The translations under genes and the position numbers were made by a program. A stretch of DNA of 64,000 nucleotides from Rotaria sp. Silwood1 (Eukaryota; Rotifera; Eurotatoria; Philodinida; Philodinidae): assembly GCA_905250075.1 (NCBI GenBank), contig CAJNOP010000324.1:1-64000 (forward strand). Reading direction: 5' to 3'. The notes beneath the pieces were generated by a model. That model saw nothing but the letters and a program-made list of their open reading frames with translations, searched no databases and had not been told where the DNA came from. Shown here piece after piece: positions 35,411-47,004 of this stretch (position 1 is its first letter; each line of letters starts with the position of its first letter).

Positions 35411-36605
35411 ATGTGTGCGTGTGAGCGTGGATGAGAAGATCCTGATTTAACTACACTAGAGTCCTGCGGGACAGTCCCGAATTCAGGAAAATCCCGTTTG
35501 TCCCGTCCCGCGGAAGAATCGGAACTGTCCCGAAAAAAAATTGGAGCGGAATAATCGGGATCGGGACATTTACAAAAGTTTTCGGGACGGGACATTCGGG
35601 ATCGGGACAAAATCGAAAAAAAAGAATGTCCGGAATTTTTTCAATTGTTATCTCGAAACGTGCCATACATTTTAATTTTTTATATGAAAATATCTTAACA
35701 TTTAAATAAAATAAAAGAGAAATGCAACAGACAGAAAACTAGACTTCTACTTGAGCAAACCCCGAACAAAAAAGGCGGCTGCCTGCAAGAGCTAGAAAAA
35801 CGTCAGAGTACGATCCTATGTGACATCTCCTATTTCTAAATTTTAGACTTTCGTACAGAAAACAAGAGATGAATAGCGAAATTCTGGAATCCTCAAATTT
35901 TATGGAATTCTATGGAATTCAGAATTGGAATTCTATATAATTCTACCGAATCTAGTAAGATACGATAGGGAATCCTTGGAATTCAAGGATTCTAGAATTC
36001 CACTATTCACCCCTTGAGAGAAACAAACAATGAGCTTCAGCCACGTTCAGCTATCTTGGCTCAGATGACAAGTTAAGAAATAATTAGTTTATACCAACTA
36101 TTGTCATATAAGAAAACTATTGCATGTAGTATTTGAAATATCAATGTTTTTTTTAGATTGAGTGTTGTGTGACCGTACAAGGAAACTCACAGCTGTTAAT
36201 TATTGTTTTTGCGCATTTTGATAGATCCTGAGCGGCATCGAGATTTTGAAAAACGGATTTCAAGTAAACACTCGTCACTTTTTCATGATCTTGGCAAACT
36301 TTTTCTCGTTTCGAAATAATGGCTAGGTTTGGAGAATGAGTGACTTTGAGTCGTGACTAATGCTTCGACCAGAGGATGATAACCCACATTAAAAAAGGAT
36401 TTGTCATGGCAACAAAACGAGTGAGAAGCAATAACCTGACGAGTAGACAAAGTCCAGTTAGTCGCCTTTAAGTTAACGGGACAAACGGGATCCGGGACGA
36501 TTCGAAAATTTACGAGACGGGATTTCGGGGCACGAAAAAGTGTGTCCCGCAGGACTCTAAACTACACCCAATTTCACATTCACATCGAAACCCACACCCA
36601 CACTG
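35411..36605. repeat. Telomere-like hairpin split by an inserted element
   Basis: The G-rich arm ATGTGTGCGTGTGAGCGTGG (35411-35430) and the C-rich arm CCCACACCCACAC (about 36591-36603) flank the hAT-type element 35457-36559. Removing the element and one 8-bp duplicate restores a hairpin of about 80 bp, like its siblings. Confidence 0.6.
35457..36559. mobile_element. Non-autonomous hAT-type element, 1103 bp, perfect 17-bp ends and 8-bp target duplication
   Basis: The termini are exact inverted repeats: TAGAGTCCTGCGGGACA (35457-35473) and TGTCCCGCAGGACTCTA (36543-36559). They are flanked by identical 8-bp repeats AACTACAC (35449-35456 and 36560-36567). Both ends continue inward with many GGGAC/GTCCC words. 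The middle contains a GAATTC-dense patch (35885-36000). No frame resembles a transposase. The perfect ends and duplication suggest a fairly young insertion. Confidence 0.9.
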
Positions 36606-37479
36606 AACATTCTATTTCCGTACAGTATGAAGAAAGCAAATCACCCATGCATTGTCACTTTACAATAATACAAATGAATGATCCTAATAGGGTTGTAGTT
36701 ATACTTTAATCGTTTCGATAGATAAACAGGTTTTCAATGTTGAAAACCAAAATGAGAATACTCAACTTACTATGGGATAATATAAATATTTGTTTTTGAT
36801 ACAAAACTTTTGAATATTATGAATAGACATCCATTGTTCCGATTCGTCACACGTCACTATGGTTTTTGTGTGGTCTGACATTTTTATGGTTATATTGAAG
36901 CAATTTAGAATTTTCTCTTTGTTTTCCAGTGTCTCGTGTTAATCGATCTAAATTACTCGAGTTCAATGACTAAACATAGTTAGCTGCATGAAAATGTATA
37001 GATCGTGACTGATCGAAATGCACAGCGTTAAAAATTGCTACATTTCCAAAAAAAAAAACGAAACTGATCATTTTCAATGAACTCAGTTCCATGGTAGTGT
37101 TGCATACAACTTTTAACATATATTAAATCCTAGTTCTGCTCTCGCTTCCATTTGATAAGTACAAAAAAACTATGGCTGACATATCCAAAACATTGAATTC
37201 GACTGCGATATTAGTATGAAACACATCTGAATTTAAGGTAGTACTCCTTCTTTTATCCTCATTGCAGTATATAACAAATAGTATCCTTCATTATTGGTAT
37301 GTCTTAACAGAAGATAAGTATTAACAAACGAAAACATATGTTGGTGAATTCCCTCTTTTAAAATATCACCAGCTCCATCGTTTTAGTGTTTAGATGGTAA
37401 TAATCATTGTTTATTTAGTGTCAATTAGATGTCCGATGTTGAGAATAATTCTTTATGCTCTACAACGTATTTTACTTGA

Positions 37480-37900
37480 TTACTCAACTCAAGTCAACTT
37501 TGAATGGCTCATTTTTAGGTTACAGAAATCTTTGGAATTTAATCCACCTGAATGCTAAAACGACAATGCCAAGTTTTCAAGTTCAATAGATTGGAAATCT
37601 ATTACTGATACAATCATCAATATATCATTTATTAGGAGTTTGTTCAATTGTTGTTCTTGATAGAACCGATGTCATTTTAATCTCTGTTTGAAATAATTCG
37701 AATTTTTGTTGTAATCTATCAGTTCTTCACAAGATAAATAATGTCCACGAACAGATTTGATCGCTCAAATATTAGAACGAGCAATTTTATTCAATAAAAA
37801 TGTTTGTAAAAAAAATTCTTCAATTTCATTATCATCGAATTATAAATAATACTCAATTAGTACAAATCGTTCTCGTCAATGTTATTCCATTTAAAAACCG
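37480..37900 (-). pseudogene. Degenerate coding relic, family unknown
   Basis: On the minus strand a protein-like reading continues for about 130 codons with only a few interruptions. Pieces include NEIEEFFLQTFLLNKIARSNI, AIKSVRGHYLSCEELIDYNKNS and VSVIDFQSIELENLALSF. The amino-acid balance (charged, leucine-spaced) is more coding-like than nearby intergenic DNA. I do not recognise the family, and the interruptions mean it is not an active gene as it stands. Confidence 0.35.
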
Positions 37901-37995
37901 ATGAGAAAGAAATCAAATACAGAAAATCCTATGATAATCTTTGTAGAGAATAAGACTCTTTATTTCAAAACTGATTCTTTGAGTTACGTAAAACG

Positions 37996-39518
37996 TTACA
38001 ACCAACTATGTTGAGTAGCAGGAATATTTCGTGTGAAAATGTTGAGTAAAGTGTCTAATTTTTTTTCTAATCTGTTCATTCGATCTTCAATTAAATCGCA
38101 ATGTTGTTTGAGTTTAAGTAGATTTTTCTCGTTGGTTTTTTGTTCATAATAAACATTGGTGAGAACAGTCATTAGAGATTCATTTGCGTTGGCCGCATTT
38201 CGTTGTTGCTGTTTGATCGTTCTTGCTTGTCGGATGGCCGTATGTAATCGATAGAGTGAATTGAATGTCGCTCGATACTGAGGATCACGTCGTTTAAGAA
38301 ACCAAGCTCGAAATGAATATTGAATTATTTGTATCGTTTTCATTTTGTATTTACGAGCTTGATTTATGCGATCAACAAAGTCAAGAACCATTTGTTCGGA
38401 TCGATTCAATGAGATTTTACTTATGAACACCGCAATTAAAACAGCCGAAGCAAAAACACCGAAAAAAGCTGTCAGTACAGAAACACCTGAAACATTCAAC
38501 GTATAAAATTTAATTGAAGAAGAAAGTGTCGTCTATATATATATGATCTAACCTCGACCACAGTAAGTTTGAGGGATTATATCCCCGTATCCTAAAAGAA
38601 CTTAATCCTCATATGAAAGACGAATATATAGAGGAAACTGACCGACAGTAGTAAATGTCACGATAGTAAGCCATGTAGCATTGATAAATGTTGATGTAGA
38701 TGCAGTTGATCGCAATTGAGAAGAATTAATTGGCATCCACATTCCTTTTTCACAAGCATGCATTGACCAACTAGCTATAAACAAGATCGTTACCAACATA
38801 CAAGACCAACATCCAACAGGATACGTTTGGAGAAAGGCTCGAAGAATGAACGAAATTGTGATTGGTACTCGATTCAAATATCCGATCGTGCGAGATGAAG
38901 CAGCATTTACCAATGGAGAATGTAATGTCACGCTACGAGCAATCAGATAAAGACGAGCGAACACTTTAACAATTAAAATCATAAGAAAAAGGATGTGTCA
39001 AAGAAAAAGAATCACTTACTAGGTAGAGTAAGCATCATCTCGAGCCAAACAATATTAGTAAAGGACGAGAATTTGAAAATGTATGGAAATGGATGAATAG
39101 CACATATAATCACTTCAGAGATGATCGTCATAACACCACGAATTCTCAGAGCTACACGCCAGTCGGCAATTTGATTGTTAATAGCGTAGAGCCGAATATC
39201 GAGAAGATGATAATATACGACCAGTCCAATAAGAATCACTGAAGAAATAGTGATCAACGGACGAATGATGATCATATTTGCCTTTGAAATTTGATTGAAT
39301 CGAAGTTCTGTATCGATTATCATCAGAATGAGACCAAATAGAGCAATGACACACATCATGTCATTTACACGACGACATCGAAAATGAAGTTGTTTACGTT
39401 CGATCAAACTACGTTTCATATTCGATATTGATTTTCTTCTATCAGAAATTTTCTTTTCATGCGATCCTGACATCGAATCAAATTTGATCGGTTCCATCGA
39501 CATCACCATATTGTTCAT
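37996..39518 (-). CDS. Small-conductance calcium-activated potassium (SK) channel
   Basis: Four exons join in phase: 39020-39518, 38643-38963, 38553-38591 and 37996-38486, giving 449 residues. Introns are 56, 51 and 66 bp with GT-AG ends. S1 (51-70), S2 (~83-105), S3 (~124-142), S4 with few charges (~167-185), S5 (~216-236), pore and S6 (~290-308) follow in order. The 39-bp third exon encodes the filter, and the splice restores TVGYGD (272-277). The region after S6 corresponds to the calmodulin-binding domain (RKYKMKTIQIIQYSFRAWFL...ATFNSLYRLHTAIRQ), and a coiled coil (KLKQHCDLIEDRMNRLEKKL) ends the protein. SK channels gate on calcium through bound calmodulin at the plasma membrane. It is somewhat shorter than vertebrate SK (about 550). 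It is a normal metazoan gene and an internal marker that this is animal DNA. Confidence 0.93.
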
Positions 39519-39729
39519 TATTACGTCTGAATAAAATCAAACAAATAGAGTATTTTGTTTACTAACACAAGGTTTTCTTCCAAATAAAACTAGATCTCCT
39601 ATGACAAAACTACTTGGGAATACTAAAACACAATGACAAAAAAAAAACATGACCAACCAGATAATCAAAATGCCATTCAAGAGTTTTGAAGGTGTGTAGA
39701 TATACGAATGGATAGAAACGTACCGTACA

Positions 39730-40102
39730 TAGGGGTGCAACAAATCCTATTTTTCTACATAAAGATTGTAAATTTTCGATATGAAGACCCACCAAATCCA
39801 ACCAAATCTTTATGTCGATTATAACCAGTTTTATTTGCTCTACTCAATAATGGTGTAAAATAACCAAATCCAATCAAGATACTTCTAAGATTTGGTAGGA
39901 TTTGGTAAAAATTGCCATATTTTCACCAAATCTTACCAAATCTTAGAAGTATCTTGATTGGATTTGGTCATTTTACACCATTATTGAGTAGAGCAAATAA
40001 AACTGGTTATAATCGACACAAAGATTTGGTTGGATTTGGTGAGTCTTCATACAGAAAATTTAGAAATCTTTATGTCGAAAAATAGGATTTGTTGCACCCC
40101 TA
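39730..40102. mobile_element. Palindromic hAT-type MITE, 373 bp, with 8-bp target duplication
   Basis: The arms are near-perfect inverted copies. Both tips read TAGGGGTGCAACAAATCC, and the arms run on through CCAAATCCAACCAAATC-type sequence to a short loop at about 39900-39930. Identical ACCGTACA lies on each side (39722-39729 and 40103-40110). The 8-bp duplication and TAGGGGTG ends place it in hAT. It sits about 200 bp upstream of the SK channel start, so it may affect that promoter. Confidence 0.9.
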
Positions 40103-40110
40103 ACCGTACA

Positions 40111-42643
40111 TAAATTGTCTTGTTGTTCTATGATGAGATATGTGTTCTTCTACAGAAAGATTTGTTAGAAACTAGTTTGTTTCAAATGATGTCACGCAAA
40201 TAATTCTTCGTCATTCCGCATAGTAACAAGAAAAATAAATATCTTGTCGTGCGTATCTTTTTGCTTTCTATTTGAAAAGAACTCATTTCCGTTCGATTAA
40301 CATAAGGTGCACTAATCTGCAGCTCAGCTCTTCTCATGAGAATTTAACTAATTTTCATCTTCAAAAGTTATGTCATTATTGTCTTATTAGAAAAAGAAAC
40401 ATTGGTTGGCACAAACTTATCAAAAAAGGCGTAAAATCACGTTGAATATGTAAGCTGATGTGCACTTCAATTACGATGAACTTTCTTCAATGAGCGATAC
40501 ATTTCTAAATTTAGTACAATGATTTCATAATAGACAGTAGAACCAATAAGAAATTATAAAAAATTTTCCGATCTCGATATGTCAAAATTTTAACTAGTTA
40601 TAACTTTAATCATTACAATTTTGCATTCATATGTGTACTAGAAATGTATTTCATAGCATAACAGAAATGATAAAACAATAACTAATTAAAATTTTGAGAT
40701 ATAGAGAACAGAAAAAATTATAGCAATATCTTATTGATTCTGTTGTCTATTATAAAATCAATATACTAAATTTAGATATATATTGCTCTATTGAAGGAAG
40801 TTCATCATATTTGAAGTGAATAATGAAACGAAACGTACAATAATTTGAAGCATAGGAGGAGAAATATCAAGTACTAATATAATTAAATTATGTCTCTTTT
40901 CTTTCAACTTATTATATTAGTTTACACATTTAGCAAGAATGAACAATTCACCTTTCCAAATTAGATATAAATAAATTCTATTACGGAATAAATTAACTCA
41001 GCAGTGAGGTATATCTAAAACATTGAGGTAAAGATACATAAAAAAAAACTTTTGAACTATTAAAAAATACAATTCGTTCACTCTATTGTTTCTAAATATT
41101 TGTCCTTTTATTTTCTCTACTTTTATAATTAATTTCTTTCTCAGCTAACAATTTTTAGGACCAAGCAGTTAATAATATGTATTTATTTTTTAAGTCTGCC
41201 TACAACTCTGTCATGTAAAATAATAAATCGAAAAACAAACTCAGAAATGAGTAACAAAGACATTTTTATCAATTCGATTCATTCAAAAATAACTTCACTT
41301 ATTTGAAACTGTTCATTGACTAGCTTTTCAATTGTACATCTTGTTTCGAATTCTTTTTTAAAGATAAAAACGGATATTAATGATGTTTAATAATCAAAAT
41401 AAATTATAAATGAATTATATAATTTACTATAGAGGACATGAATTTTGAAAACATCTGCGATATATATTTAAATCAAATATCGATTCAAATATCATCAATA
41501 TGAGGAAATTTTATTTGAATCGATAGTTAGAGAACATATACTTCGCTCCATGAATAGAGTCAAGGAGACTCAATCTTCGTTCAACATCTTGGTTCTGCAA
41601 CTAATGATCACTCACTACAAAGAAGACACATCCCATTCGCATGTGGTCTATTATATAAAGATTGTTAGATATGTGTAATATTTTTCTGTACATTGATATA
41701 GGTGACATGTAGTCCGCATGAAAAATCCAAAGCATTCTCACTAATTGCCATGATATAACGTAAGTACATAAAATTTTTCTTTGTGCAACTTCTGATGTTG
41801 ATTTCAACAATAGTGTCCTTGTTACTTTTATATGAAATGGAAACTATTGAGATGTAAGAAGCCCAGAATCACATTCATACATATATATAACTCATAAACA
41901 AATGTTTTATTTAAAAAAATGAAACAATAATGGTGATTTTGTAAGAGGAATATAAATAGATTTTCTAGCGAATAATATACATATGATGTTTCTCCAAAGT
42001 AATTCTCTAGTTAAGTTGATAAAAAGCCTTTATTCTTTGGATTGATAGAGTACATTGATTTACTTCATATTTGGTAAATATAAGTCTTCGAATATGAGTT
42101 TTGTATAAGGAAAACAAAAAAAGTAAATGACATGAAAATCAAGAACACGTCACCCGTAAAAACGATTAGAATATTTAATGACGAAAAATTAAGTGACTTT
42201 TTTTAAGAACGAATTTCACACCTACACCTCTTCATAACTTAAAATATTTAATACAAAGGTAAATATCATAAACACCTTCATTACTTCTCATACGATTGGA
42301 AGATCGTTTTTTGAAATAGAATAATGGAGGAAAGCAAAAAAAATAACATGAATAAAAAGTGTCATTATGACATAAACATGCCTGTTTTTATCGTCAATAT
42401 CAAATTATATATGAGTCTTAATAATATATGTCGTAGGCAACTTGTACAAGTATGAATCTACGTATGTAACCTTTCGTTCTATCGCTGAAGCATACGAAAA
42501 AGAATGTTGTCGCATAATATGCTATATATATATCGCAGTAAGAGTGTGCGATACTTCATATTTCTGGTGAATGTGCATAAATGAAAAACAAGCAATCATA
42601 CACTAAGCTGAGTATTCGTTCGTCAATAATCTAACTAAGTATA
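40111..42643. other. AT-rich gene-less stretch
   Basis: About 2.5 kb of strongly AT-rich sequence with only short chance frames. A TATATATAT run near 42523-42533, about 110 bp before the hydrolase start codon, is the only promoter-like element I would point to, and weakly. Confidence 0.4.
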
Positions 42644-44350
42644 ATGCATATTATCTTGATATTGTTGTTATTGTCTACCTTAATATTAGTAAATGTAAAA
42701 GGAGCAACATCATTTGATATTCAAGCTTACGCTCTAGCACATCCATGTGTTTGGTCTATTTGTAAAAATGCTCCAACTGAATATCAGAACTATTCAATCG
42801 ATTGTTGTACATTACAAGTACCTTTAAATTATGCTAAACCGAATCAAAGTTTCATTTCAATATCAATGTCTCGTCTTCGTTCATCGTATATCCGTAGTAA
42901 TAATACTTTATTTGTTATTACAGGTGGTCCGGGTGAATCTGGATGGAGCATTTTTCAAACTATAGCAGATATAATCCCTGTTACATACGGCATTACATTG
43001 ATCTTTCCAGATCATCGTGGTACTGGTTTATCGACTCTATTAAATTGTGATGATCAGTTTTCTCAAACTGTCACATTGAATTGTATTTCGTATTTGACAA
43101 ATAGATGGACTATTGAAGGATTAAATCAATTTTCGATTACTTCAGCTGCTCATGATTTATCAATACAAATTCAAGCTTATCAATCAAATGATCGACTTGC
43201 AATCTTAAGTTTTTCTTATGGTACTCTATGGTTAGATCGTTTTTTACAAATCTATCCAAATCTCGTACAAGCATCTATTATGGATAGTCCATTTAATCCA
43301 TTATTACAATCGATGAGTCTATACAATACTCGAGCAGCTTATGTTGTTGCACAATTTCTTACTTATTGTCAAATTCAAACCGAATGTATTCAATATTTTC
43401 CAAATGATCCACCCGCTGTAATGCTTCATAAAATCTTACATGATTTGGATTTGAATAAACAAATATGTATCAATACTTATTTTTCTCAATATAAAATTAA
43501 TTCTAATAAAATTCGATCGACTTTGTTCTTTTTATTTCAATCAGCATTACGTTACTTTGATCGAACTATTATTCCAGCATTTATATTTCGACTCAATAGA
43601 TGTAATCAAGAAGATGTAGATGCATTGGATTTTTTCTTTCAAACTCAAGGTTTCTCAACATCATCCTCGAATAATATGTCATCGAATGATGAAAACTTAG
43701 CATTGCTCAATTCTAATGTTTTGTTTTCGAACATTGTTTTCTCTGAACTATGGCTTAGCTTGAATCAATCCGCAATAGATCAAGAAACATTGAATGCTTT
43801 ATATAATGCCACAATAATGTCTCGAGAAGATTCTTCTGATGTAATTGCATTAAGATCAGCTTGGCCAAAATATTCATTAGATGAATATCGATATCGTGTT
43901 GCTAATTCATCAGTACTTATGATTGCTGGACAATTGGATCCTGCGACGCCATTCGATTTAGCTAGTCATCTAGCAACAATAACGATAAAAACTCGAAAAT
44001 TGTATTCAATTCCATTAGTTGGACATATCATTACACCGATTGCCTCATTGGGCTATTCGTGTCCATTACAAATAATTCTCTCTTGGGCATTTCCAGCTCT
44101 ATTTCAAAGCGAACGGAGTGATCCAGCCTGCATTCAAGATCTTCCAACAAGCATTGACTTTATCGGTGCAACTGAAATGGGTCGGCAAACTTCACTGACA
44201 CTCTTCAATCTCACTTTACCTTTTGGAACTTCTCAACAGGCGAACAATGCAACTGCTGATTGTTCTACTTTGTCGAATTCATTATCTAACTATATGATTT
44301 ATATACACATTTTATTTTTCTTCTCCTTTTTTTTCAAAGTGATAATGTGA
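42644..44350 (+). CDS. Secreted alpha/beta-hydrolase, tripeptidyl-aminopeptidase-like serine peptidase
   Basis: A single frame of 568 residues starts with a clear signal peptide (MHIILILLLLSTLILVNVKG). The oxyanion-loop motif GGPGESG is at 94-100 and DHRGTG at 123-128. The nucleophile region reads LAILSFSYGTLW, with Ser191 in FSYG; the first Gly of the usual GxSxG is replaced by Ser189. The acid Asp432 (GQLDPATPF) and His461 (VGHIITP) complete the triad. The C-terminal block resembles the TAP-like domain of secreted bacterial and fungal prolyl-type aminopeptidases. The last ~20 residues are very hydrophobic, suggesting a GPI or membrane anchor. Many cysteines fit an extracellular protein. No intron. 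The role is probably trimming of dietary or extracellular peptides. Confidence 0.85.
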   Translation: MHIILILLLLSTLILVNVKGATSFDIQAYALAHPCVWSICKNAPTEYQNYSIDCCTLQVPLNYAKPNQSFISISMSRLRSSYIRSNNTLFVITGGPGESGWSIFQTIADIIPVTYGITLIFPDHRGTGLSTLLNCDDQFSQTVTLNCISYLTNRWTIEGLNQFSITSAAHDLSIQIQAYQSNDRLAILSFSYGTLWLDRFLQIYPNLVQASIMDSPFNPLLQSMSLYNTRAAYVVAQFLTYCQIQTECIQYFPNDPPAVMLHKILHDLDLNKQICINTYFSQYKINSNKIRSTLFFLFQSALRYFDRTIIPAFIFRLNRCNQEDVDALDFFFQTQGFSTSSSNNMSSNDENLALLNSNVLFSNIVFSELWLSLNQSAIDQETLNALYNATIMSREDSSDVIALRSAWPKYSLDEYRYRVANSSVLMIAGQLDPATPFDLASHLATITIKTRKLYSIPLVGHIITPIASLGYSCPLQIILSWAFPALFQSERSDPACIQDLPTSIDFIGATEMGRQTSLTLFNLTLPFGTSQQANNATADCSTLSNSLSNYMIYIHILFFFSFFFKVIM

Positions 44351-46316
44351 CAACGCTGTATGACTGTCAGAATTTCTAACATTTTTTCTACTAGAGTGTG
44401 TTTTGAACAGAGCTTATCGCCGACATTTTCAACAACTATTTCCGTGTAGAAATTAGAAAATCGATTTGACTTGATTCGGTCTATTGATTACAATATCGCT
44501 ATTTTGCACGGATATATGCCGTAATTCTGTCAATTAACTCATGAATCCAGAAGTATCCAACAGTTAGCAAAAGTTTCATTATGTATATGTTGAACAGGCA
44601 GAGTAGAGAACAAAACCAAAGGATAGACAAAATGAATTTATTTTGAAAAGATTTTAATTATAATGTTCAAGTGAATATCTAAAATCTTCCTTAGTTGTAA
44701 AATTTGAAATAGTTGAACAGATATTTGATGAATAAATATAATATAGTTAGTTGTATTGAATATATTTAACCCTTTCAGGCTCACCGTACTTAATAAGGTA
44801 TGTTTTTTTCTAAGCTTCTTGATCTTCGAATAACTCGTAAATGGCAAAAGATATCGAGATGCAATTTTTTCTATGACATAGACGAGACTTCAGTATACAC
44901 CTTTGCAGAAGAACTATAACTGTAATAAAGTCATGCACATGTTGATCATGATAAATCTTTGAGAGACCATCTAGACCTAATTTTAGATTTTTTTCAAATG
45001 CAATAAAATGCTGTGCAGAGTTTTAACCTTTTGATCGTCGATAACAACATCATTGATCGATGATGAAAAAGTTAAAACATGAATATCACCTGCAATCGAT
45101 TCCAACAAAAAAGAGAAATAGGTTATCAGGATGAAAATATCATTTGATATGTCAAACAAGCCACATCTTTCGAATTTTTGGTAGTCAACGAAGATGCACT
45201 TTTTTGTTGTACAAACGAAAATCAATATTGAAGTACTTGCCACTGTTCTCTTTGCAACAGAGCCTTCTGTATGAACTCTAACAGAAATTCACACATTAAA
45301 TAACAATACGTTCATATCCATTGTGGGTGCAGGTATGAATCTTTCTTTTTCGACAGTCACAGCTAGCCACAAGCACACTTAGGAGAGTCAATTTCTTAAT
45401 TTCGACTTGACACTCTACATAGACACAAGTCCTAAGCAGAGTAGTTTATTGTGAAAATTCCAGCCATTCTGGTTGTGTCTATCCTAAGAATCGACTACGT
45501 TGAAAGTACATCCGTCACATCGTCTGTATCTCACGACCGATTCAAAGTTTTTGCTCAAGGATAGAAGCAAATCAAAAGGCCTGTCGCGTTCACAATAAAC
45601 TATTATCGTGAAGACCTGTTTATGTGCAAAGTTGAAAGTCGAAATTTGCAAACAAACTTTGCCAGCCTTCGTGAGGAGAAGTACGGCATTTGTTTAAAAA
45701 GTATTTCAAAAATGCTGTATTGCTGAAGCAATAAGGTAAGGGCCTGAATGGTTATCAGAGTAATCATAGCTCATAAGGCTCTACACGATGCGCGTAGTTG
45801 TGAATCCAAATCCATTAGTCACTTGAAGAAATTTTCTCGTGAGATGTATGCCGCGTCTGTAGAAATGAGTTCAAATTTCTACTCCTATGCTTTAACACTC
45901 CTTGGAAATAGTGTTTGACAAAAGTTACATCATTCATGCTCCCATAATTAAATATTTCGGAACAAATCTCTTTTTCTAAACTGAATTTATTATTTCTTTT
46001 TTCATTTCAAAAGAAAATCTTTTCAATATTATTTGTATTTCTTAGACGAGTTTATTTTTTTTCAAAAGACTTCATATATTTCTCTTCAAGTAACAAAGAG
46101 CAACAATAAATCATTCGTTTTTTTTTGAATATTGACTCATTCAAAAAAGCATTCTTTCTATTGTAATACAATACAAACCTATTAAAGACAGATTAAAACA
46201 AAATACCATCATACAAAAAAAGAAACGAAAAGAACAGAAAGAAAAGCCATCTAATCATAAAAACAAACCGTAATTTTTTTTTCTTATTTTTCTTTCTTTC
46301 ATTGCATTAACCGAAT
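44351..46316. other. Gene-less stretch with one telomere-like hairpin
   Basis: Contains the hairpin at 45322-45379 and otherwise no supported feature. GTAGTTTATTGTGAA near 45438 is roughly mirrored by TTCACAATAAACTA near 45591, a possible decayed inverted repeat of about 170 bp. Confidence 0.35.
45322..45379. repeat. Telomere-like hairpin
   Basis: TTGTGGGTGCAGGTATGAAT opens it and CACAGCTAGCCACAAGCACA closes it. The spacer GAATCTTTCTTTTTCGACA is very close to that of the copy at 16436-16492. Confidence 0.65.
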
Positions 46317-47004
46317 ATGAATGGCGATGAATATGTATATGAAATTATCAACAACGAAAACGATGCACGTATTTGTGCTGAACTGATCGCTGAAGAATTT
46401 TCTACACATAATCCTATTACAATATTTGATAAAATAACATCAAAATGTTTCTTTGAACATTGTTCATGGCCATTAATCAAAGATATGCTTGATGAACGAT
46501 TATCATTTCAGGCGAAACATCGTTCATCTGGTGAAATTATTGGTGCTGTTTTTGCTGGTGATTTATACACGTATCATCATAGACATCCATATGATGGTTG
46601 CAGTCCGCCTAGTGTGATTCCAGTTAGTGATTTACTCGATGAAATGGATAATACTTTTATTTCACATGATTTTGGACGAGAATTAAAACCTAATTTAGTT
46701 GTACATATAACAGTAGCTGCAATTCGTGCACAACATTCAGGTAAAGGTGTAGCTAGTCAATTACACATAGCTTTTTGTAATTATGCAAAAAATGAAAAAA
46801 GGATTTAAATATGCTCTTGTTCAAGTAACAAGTCAAGCAACACGACATATTTATGTAAATAAAATGGGTGGAAAAGAAGTGACAACTGTTGATTCAACAA
46901 CATGGATATGGAAAAAAAAGAAAAGTGATCAATTATTATATCCTTATAAAGATTATAAACATGGATCAATACCGAATATCCTTATTGAACTGAAATCTAA
47001 TTGA
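46317..47004 (+). CDS. GNAT-family N-acetyltransferase, one-base frameshift in an A run
   Basis: The first frame (46317-46808) encodes 163 residues with the acetyl-CoA loop AQHSGKGVASQL, in the Q/R-x-x-G-x-G/A position of GNAT enzymes. It ends abruptly at NEKRI. The frame one base over (from 46783) continues with GFKYALVQVTSQATRHIYVNKMGG and ends at 47004, exactly the expected GNAT C-terminal half. The break falls in adjacent runs of six adenines (46787-46792 and 46795-46800); one A too many explains it. Without that base the protein would be about 228 residues. The layout resembles arylalkylamine/polyamine-type acetyltransferases of invertebrates. It may be a recent pseudogene or a homopolymer sequencing error; the rest of the frame is undamaged. 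Confidence 0.8.

Noticed and set aside
35401..35666. Minus-strand frames rich in Pro, Asp and Ser near 35.5 kb
   Set aside because: They translate the GTCCC-rich terminal region of the hAT-type element.
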